Positions 5,914-9,217 of a stretch of DNA of 9,217 bases are shown here, in pieces. Under the pieces are notes generated by a model that saw only the letters and a list, made by a program, of their open reading frames with translations, did not search any database and was not told the origin of the DNA. The position numbers and the translations under genes are program-made. The stretch is from Methanosarcinales archaeon (GTDB lineage Archaea > Halobacteriota > Methanosarcinia > Methanosarcinales > Methanogasteraceae): assembly GCA_012961645.1 (NCBI GenBank), contig DTYY01000015.1, positions 1 to 9,217 of the forward strand. Direction: 5' to 3'. How positions within the stretch are numbered: position 1 is the first letter of the stretch; the number at the start of each line of letters is the position of its first letter.

Positions 5914-7129
5914 AGAAGATCATTGTTCCTTTCATCTCACCGGAGCCTGTGAAATCCTCTGGAACACATAGTTTGGTATCCAGTGAAACATATTCGTCCT
6001 TCAGGACCGCTGTTTCGAACTCGCTCCACAAAGAGGCGTCTATGTGAAGCCCTCCTGTGTACAATCCATTCATGTCGGTAACTTCCACAGTGCTCTTCAG
6101 GTCTTTCGATCCCATATTCTGAATTACAATCGTTTCAGGATCGCTTGTATCACCGGGATCCAGTTCGCCAAAGTCGATGTATGCCGGTGTTACAGAGAAC
6201 TGAATCCCTGGCCTTATCTCGGCACGCATCGTAACGGTATCACCCTCTCGGATCTGCATCAGTGTTAAAGCTGCTGAATGGGTATCGCCGACGAAGCCGC
6301 CCGGACCGGTATAATTCTCTCCGTGTGGCAACGTATCATCGTATTCGCCATCCCAATGTGCTGTGTCATTAACGGCACTGGCTGTTATAAGCCAGTCACA
6401 ACTGATATTGAGTGGCAGCGTTGCCTTCCCTTCATAATCACATATCGCACTTACCTTGGTCTCCCTGTCCCTGGTACCGGTTATCTGTATGGTACCATCA
6501 GGCAGCGGTTCTCCATTCCATAAGACCTTGAACTCAAAGTCTCCAGTTCCGACTGTTGCAACGTCGTCAAGCGGTATGAGTTCAAGCGGCTGCTCAGTGG
6601 CACGGTCTGTTCCGTGGAAGTTGCAGTTCGCACTCACAAACGCCTTGCTGTACTTGTATGGTGTGTAGTGCAGCACCACATGCCAGTCGTCTGTCCAGTT
6701 GCTCTTGTCAATCTCACTCCAGTTGACATCACCTGGTAAGTACGTGTACAGGGAATCAGGCCGATCCGGTCTCGATCCTGGTCCTGTATAGACCTTCCAC
6801 ATGTTTTCGTCTACATGAAGGCCCAGAATCGAATACAAACCGATCAAGTCTGCATCGAAACTGGAATGCCAGTAGAGATCATTCTCGCCGGTTTTCATGA
6901 GAGGCGTCCTCGCCCCTGCTGGATCTACCAGTTCTGCTGATACATCAAAGGGTGGCGGACCCTCACCGATGAAGTTATGCCCCTCGGTCAGTCTGACATC
7001 GACTGTATCGTCGAGATCAACGCACATAGCATCGATCTCTATCCAGGTCTGATGGGCGCTCACAGTCCCTGCAGCACCCAGCACCACACATATCGCGGTG
7101 AATACCACGAACAATTTACTGTTTTCCAT
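5897..7129 (-). CDS. Secreted DUF4198/NikM-like protein with C-terminal beta domain
   Basis: The protein has 410 residues. The signal peptide (1-25) ends in VSA, so the mature protein begins HQTWIEIDA. A histidine at the new N-terminus, followed by a W/L hydrophobic motif, is typical of DUF4198 proteins (PF10670), some of which act with nickel or cobalt transporters. LTEGHNF (47-53) and the stretch PLELIPLDD followed by LWNGEPLPDGTIQIT (about 180-215) also match that family's pattern of two beta domains. His258, His269 and His284 could help bind metal. From about residue 308 a further Ig-like domain follows (FSVTPAYIDFGELDPGDTSD), absent from ordinary DUF4198 proteins. There is no C-terminal membrane segment, so it should be secreted or held by a partner. 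The start is supported by GGGAGG nine bases upstream (7139-7144). No cbiMQO/nikMN transporter lies in the window, so a metal role is inferred from the family only. Confidence 0.72.
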   Translation of the reverse strand: MENSKLFVVFTAICVVLGAAGTVSAHQTWIEIDAMCVDLDDTVDVRLTEGHNFIGEGPPPFDVSAELVDPAGARTPLMKTGENDLYWHSSFDADLIGLYSILGLHVDENMWKVYTGPGSRPDRPDSLYTYLPGDVNWSEIDKSNWTDDWHVVLHYTPYKYSKAFVSANCNFHGTDRATEQPLELIPLDDVATVGTGDFEFKVLWNGEPLPDGTIQITGTRDRETKVSAICDYEGKATLPLNISCDWLITASAVNDTAHWDGEYDDTLPHGENYTGPGGFVGDTHSAALTLMQIREGDTVTMRAEIRPGIQFSVTPAYIDFGELDPGDTSDPETIVIQNMGSKDLKSTVEVTDMNGLYTGGLHIDASLWSEFETAVLKDEYVSLDTKLCVPEDFTGSGEMKGTMIFWAEAV

Positions 7130-7158
7130 CTGTTGTTTCCTCCCTGTTTCTGATATTC

Positions 7159-7189
7159 AAGCAAATTTTGGTAACACCTAAGTTTGCTT
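7159..7189. promoter_or_regulatory. Inverted repeat, possible operator
   Basis: AAGCAAA (7159-7165) and TTTGCTT (7183-7189) are perfect inverted copies separated by 17 bases. They lie 30-60 bases upstream of the DUF4198-like start. A TATA-like element on the minus strand (CATATAAT, about 7208-7215) would place a transcription start near 7185, inside the right arm, the place where a repressor would block initiation. The regulator is unknown. Confidence 0.4.
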
Positions 7190-7237
7190 TAATAGCATGT
7201 AATATGAAATTATATGCCAGCATCGCGTATAACATCA

Positions 7238-7253
7238 TCATATTTAAAGTTAT
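7238..7253 (-). promoter_or_regulatory. Candidate archaeal promoter upstream of the DUF4198-like gene
   Basis: The minus strand reads ATAACTTTAAATATGA, a good BRE/TATA-like element. It would start transcription near 7218 and give a leader of about 90 bases spanning the second TATA-like site and the inverted repeat at 7159-7189. Either box, or both, may be used. Confidence 0.45.
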
Positions 7254-7312
7254 TGGTAACTGCTTACCCCCCCACCATGGTTATAGTGCATAAAATCACG
7301 GATGCAGGTCGG

Positions 7313-8362
7313 TCATATCGTAACAACCACCCCTGCGGTGTCCTTCCACGCCTCTACGAATCCTGCGGTCGGCACGCCGATGAACGCATCGATCAGACAG
7401 AGATCGCATTGATCGACCACCGCAGCAAGGCTCGCAAGATCGCCGTGATACACCGAAAGATCGCATGATCCGTGCGCTGTTGCAACCAGCACCGGAGCTC
7501 CGGCAACGACAGGAAGTTCTGATAGGTCGGTATGCATCTCCAGTTCGAGCCCGAGAACCGAGGAATTCGCCCTGATATTCAGAATCGTGTTCTTAACCGC
7601 CGGCAGGAACGCATCGTTCAGTACCACCTCTCGTGCGCCGGCAAGCACTGAAACCAGCCCGAGCGTGCCAGCGCCACAACATGCGTCCACAACGATACCC
7701 GAAAGCTTCCGCTGGTAATACAGTGATTCGAGCACCTGCATTTTGTCGGATTTGCCGCGGGAAAACTCGATGTGCGTGTCAGACTGGGTCTTATAGATGC
7801 AGAGCTCTCCGAACGCCGATGACACAATATCGCCGCGAAGATCGCAGCCAGCAAGCAGATTATACGTGTGAGGTCTGCTGCCGGTGTCCAGAATTCCGAT
7901 TGGCTGCTTAAGGCTTCCCTTTCGCTGAATTACACCTTTTACCTCCGGAACTTCGCTTATTATCATCTCCGCCGTCTTTTTGTCGACTGTGTTCATGATC
8001 AGGATCAGCGTGTCCCTGCCAAGCCTTGGCGAAAACGGTATCTGGTAGCCGATGGTGATCATCGGGGTGCCGACATGGGAGAGGGTTGCCTGCACATCAC
8101 ATAACCCCTCTCTTATGAGTATGCAAAGTGCATGCGCAACAACGATATCGAGATGCCGCTTTTCGCAACTATGGCACCGCATGGTCCCCCCATCGATATC
8201 ATCGATGCTGTCAAAGAGCCGGTTAAACGGCGTCTGCTTCCCTACCCCCGGGTCTGCCATGCATGATGGGCATGCCGCATACATCATGTACGCTGATTCA
8301 AATACCAGCTCGGCGGGGATGATGCAGTCTCTGCTACCGCATCTCGGGCAGATGATCGTCAC
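7313..8362 (-). CDS. Zinc-ribbon SAM-dependent methyltransferase (Trm5-like Rossmann domain)
   Basis: The protein has 349 residues. The GTG at 8362 is chosen as start rather than a GTG at 8389: AGGAGG (8368-8373) lies 5 bases before it, and its first two bases overlap the stop of the upstream gene as GTGA, a standard coupled arrangement. The N-terminus has CPRC (5-8), CPSC (31-34) and CHSC (63-66), suggesting zinc ribbons and nucleic-acid binding. A middle region of about 90 residues precedes the SAM-binding motif VVDACCGAGTLGL (about 224-236), followed by EVVLND and AVKNTILNI, like the Trm5/COG2520 group of RNA methylases. No NPPY/DPPY motif is apparent; CLIDAFIG near the C-terminus may take that place. 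RNA modification is the best guess. The target is unknown, and small-molecule methylation tied to the upstream hydrolase cannot be excluded. Confidence 0.75.
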   Translation of the reverse strand: MTIICPRCGSRDCIIPAELVFESAYMMYAACPSCMADPGVGKQTPFNRLFDSIDDIDGGTMRCHSCEKRHLDIVVAHALCILIREGLCDVQATLSHVGTPMITIGYQIPFSPRLGRDTLILIMNTVDKKTAEMIISEVPEVKGVIQRKGSLKQPIGILDTGSRPHTYNLLAGCDLRGDIVSSAFGELCIYKTQSDTHIEFSRGKSDKMQVLESLYYQRKLSGIVVDACCGAGTLGLVSVLAGAREVVLNDAFLPAVKNTILNIRANSSVLGLELEMHTDLSELPVVAGAPVLVATAHGSCDLSVYHGDLASLAAVVDQCDLCLIDAFIGVPTAGFVEAWKDTAGVVVTI

Positions 8363-8967
8363 ACTAGCCTCCTGAGGACTGCCCTGCACGGCGCGCCATC
8401 TGCCTGATGGATTTTAATCGGAAGGCATACAAGCTGGTACCGCCCAGGCGAAACGGCGCGCAGATCGATGTCCTCAAGGATCAGTACCCCTGCACCAAGC
8501 AGGGTCCGGTGAACCGGAAAGTCCGTATCGCCGTAGCGATCGGGTGATAAATAATCAATTCCAACCAGAGACACTCCCGTATCCACCAACCACTCTGCTG
8601 CGTCGGGCTTAATGTAAACAAAGTCCTCATGGAACTGGTTGCGCGGTAGATCGCTGTTTTTTGTCTTGAAGAGGATCGCCTGCCCCGGATCGATCCGGCG
8701 TCCTTTCAGTTCTGCCACGGTCACAGCCACCTGCGACTTGATTGCGACCACGTCTGCATCAAGAAAAAACCGCTTGACAGGGATCATGTCAAGCGACTTG
8801 CTCGAGCCGAAGAAGTGGAGCGGCGCATCGATGTGGGTGCCTGAATGGCTGTTTAATGTCAGTTCAGAGAGCGTGTAACCGCCGCGGTGTGTCTGCGAGA
8901 TAAAAGGCGCGGCATCGCCGGGAAAAACAACGGTATCTGGTCCGATGGTGCGGGTTATGTCAATCAT
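8359..8967 (-). CDS. Metal-dependent cyclase/kynurenine-formamidase-like hydrolase
   Basis: The protein has 202 residues, the usual length for the family (PF04199). The signature HSGTHIDAPLHF (41-52) supplies the metal ligands His41, His45 and Asp47 plus His51. His153 and Glu165, twelve residues apart, match the later ligand pair of the KynB group. The C-terminal IKIHQADGAPCRAVL is also typical. Members hydrolyse formyl-amide or cyclic amide bonds, N-formylkynurenine being the classic substrate. No other tryptophan-degradation gene is nearby, so the substrate here is open. The ATG at 8967 has AAGGAG three bases upstream (8971-8976). The stop overlaps the methyltransferase start by four bases, making this the first gene of a two-gene unit. 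It is a soluble, probably cytoplasmic protein. Confidence 0.87.
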   Translation of the reverse strand: MIDITRTIGPDTVVFPGDAAPFISQTHRGGYTLSELTLNSHSGTHIDAPLHFFGSSKSLDMIPVKRFFLDADVVAIKSQVAVTVAELKGRRIDPGQAILFKTKNSDLPRNQFHEDFVYIKPDAAEWLVDTGVSLVGIDYLSPDRYGDTDFPVHRTLLGAGVLILEDIDLRAVSPGRYQLVCLPIKIHQADGAPCRAVLRRLV

Positions 8968-9157
8968 AATCTCCTTCGTCCGGTTTTGTGTTCTCTATCA
9001 TTAATGAATCGGTGACATGACAACGCAAATGTCTGTGCAGGGAGCAGGGGCGATCGGGTTGACAGGGTGCCTGACCAGTGGGTCAGGGATCGCATAGATT
9101 ATACGTGCCATCCACGATTTGACATACAACCCTGTGATTTTGCGACCATTTAGCCAC
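8968..9157. other. Intergenic region with a short hairpin
   Basis: No coding frame is convincing here. CCTGACC (9070-9076) and GGTCAGG (9081-9087) form a 7-base stem with a 4-base loop, without a T tract on either side, so it is more likely an operator or RNA element than a terminator. A weak TATA-like ATTCATTAATGA (about 8999-9010, minus) lies about 35 bases before the cyclase-like gene and may be its promoter. Confidence 0.4.
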
Positions 9158-9170
9158 AAAGTTTATATAC
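9156..9170 (+). promoter_or_regulatory. Strong archaeal BRE/TATA promoter facing the right edge
   Basis: ACAAAGTTTATATAC is close to an ideal archaeal promoter: a purine-rich BRE (ACAAAG) followed by TTTATATA (9162-9169). Transcription should begin near 9190-9195 and run out of the window. An ATG at 9192 lies just there but opens only a five-codon frame (MRAGK, TAA at 9207-9209), followed by a T tract at 9211-9216. What is transcribed cannot be seen; a divergent gene or an RNA gene beyond the edge is likely. Confidence 0.7.
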
Positions 9171-9217
9171 TATCATATCCAATTGTCATATATGCGAGCG
9201 GGAAAATAACTTTTTTA

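Noticed and set aside
8363..8389. Upstream GTG start for the methyltransferase
   Set aside because: The GTG at 8362 has a perfectly placed AGGAGG and a 4-base overlap with the previous stop; the longer form would add nine residues without family support.
1..9217. CRISPR array, tRNA, rRNA or complete insertion sequence
   Set aside because: No regularly spaced repeats, no cloverleaf-like segments, and no intact transposase with terminal inverted repeats were seen by eye on either strand.

Overview
The window looks archaeal. Candidate promoters have BRE/TATA-like boxes (for example the A-rich stretch plus TTTATATA at 9158-9169), and there is a secreted Lon-type serine protease of a mainly archaeal kind. 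Short Shine-Dalgarno sequences precede most genes. A euryarchaeal methanogen-like or anaerobic methane-oxidising relative is my best guess, but no marker gene here fixes the lineage. All intact genes are on the minus strand; the only plus-strand coding trace is a decayed gene.

Layout from low to high coordinates. 1-98 holds the first 32 codons of a type I restriction-modification DNA methylase (HsdM), cut by the window edge. About 294-734 holds the plus-strand remains of an iron-sulfur (CCG-domain, GlpC/HdrD-like) oxidoreductase, whose motifs appear in the right order but in different frames. 741-2618 is a secreted, membrane-anchored Lon-like (S16) protease. 2827-2949 is a candidate 40-residue cysteine-rich microprotein. 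3065-3195 is a broken second copy of the protease's leader and signal peptide. 3231-4355 and 4368-5099 form a tight two-gene unit: an exported SagB-type nitroreductase followed by a cytoplasmic radical SAM enzyme. 5340-5840 is a small surface protein with a C-terminal membrane anchor. 5897-7129 is a secreted DUF4198-like protein with an added C-terminal beta domain. 7313-8362 and 8359-8967 form a second coupled pair: a metal-dependent cyclase/formamidase-like hydrolase and a zinc-ribbon methyltransferase, joined by a 4-base GTGA overlap. The right edge carries a strong plus-strand promoter firing out of the window.

The genes do not form one obvious pathway. Four of the seven long proteins have export signals, so the middle of the window is largely a cell-surface block. 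The parts most worth a second look are the duplicated protease leader, the cysteine-rich microprotein between the two copies, the exported SagB/radical SAM pair, and the frame-scrambled Fe-S oxidoreductase remnant.
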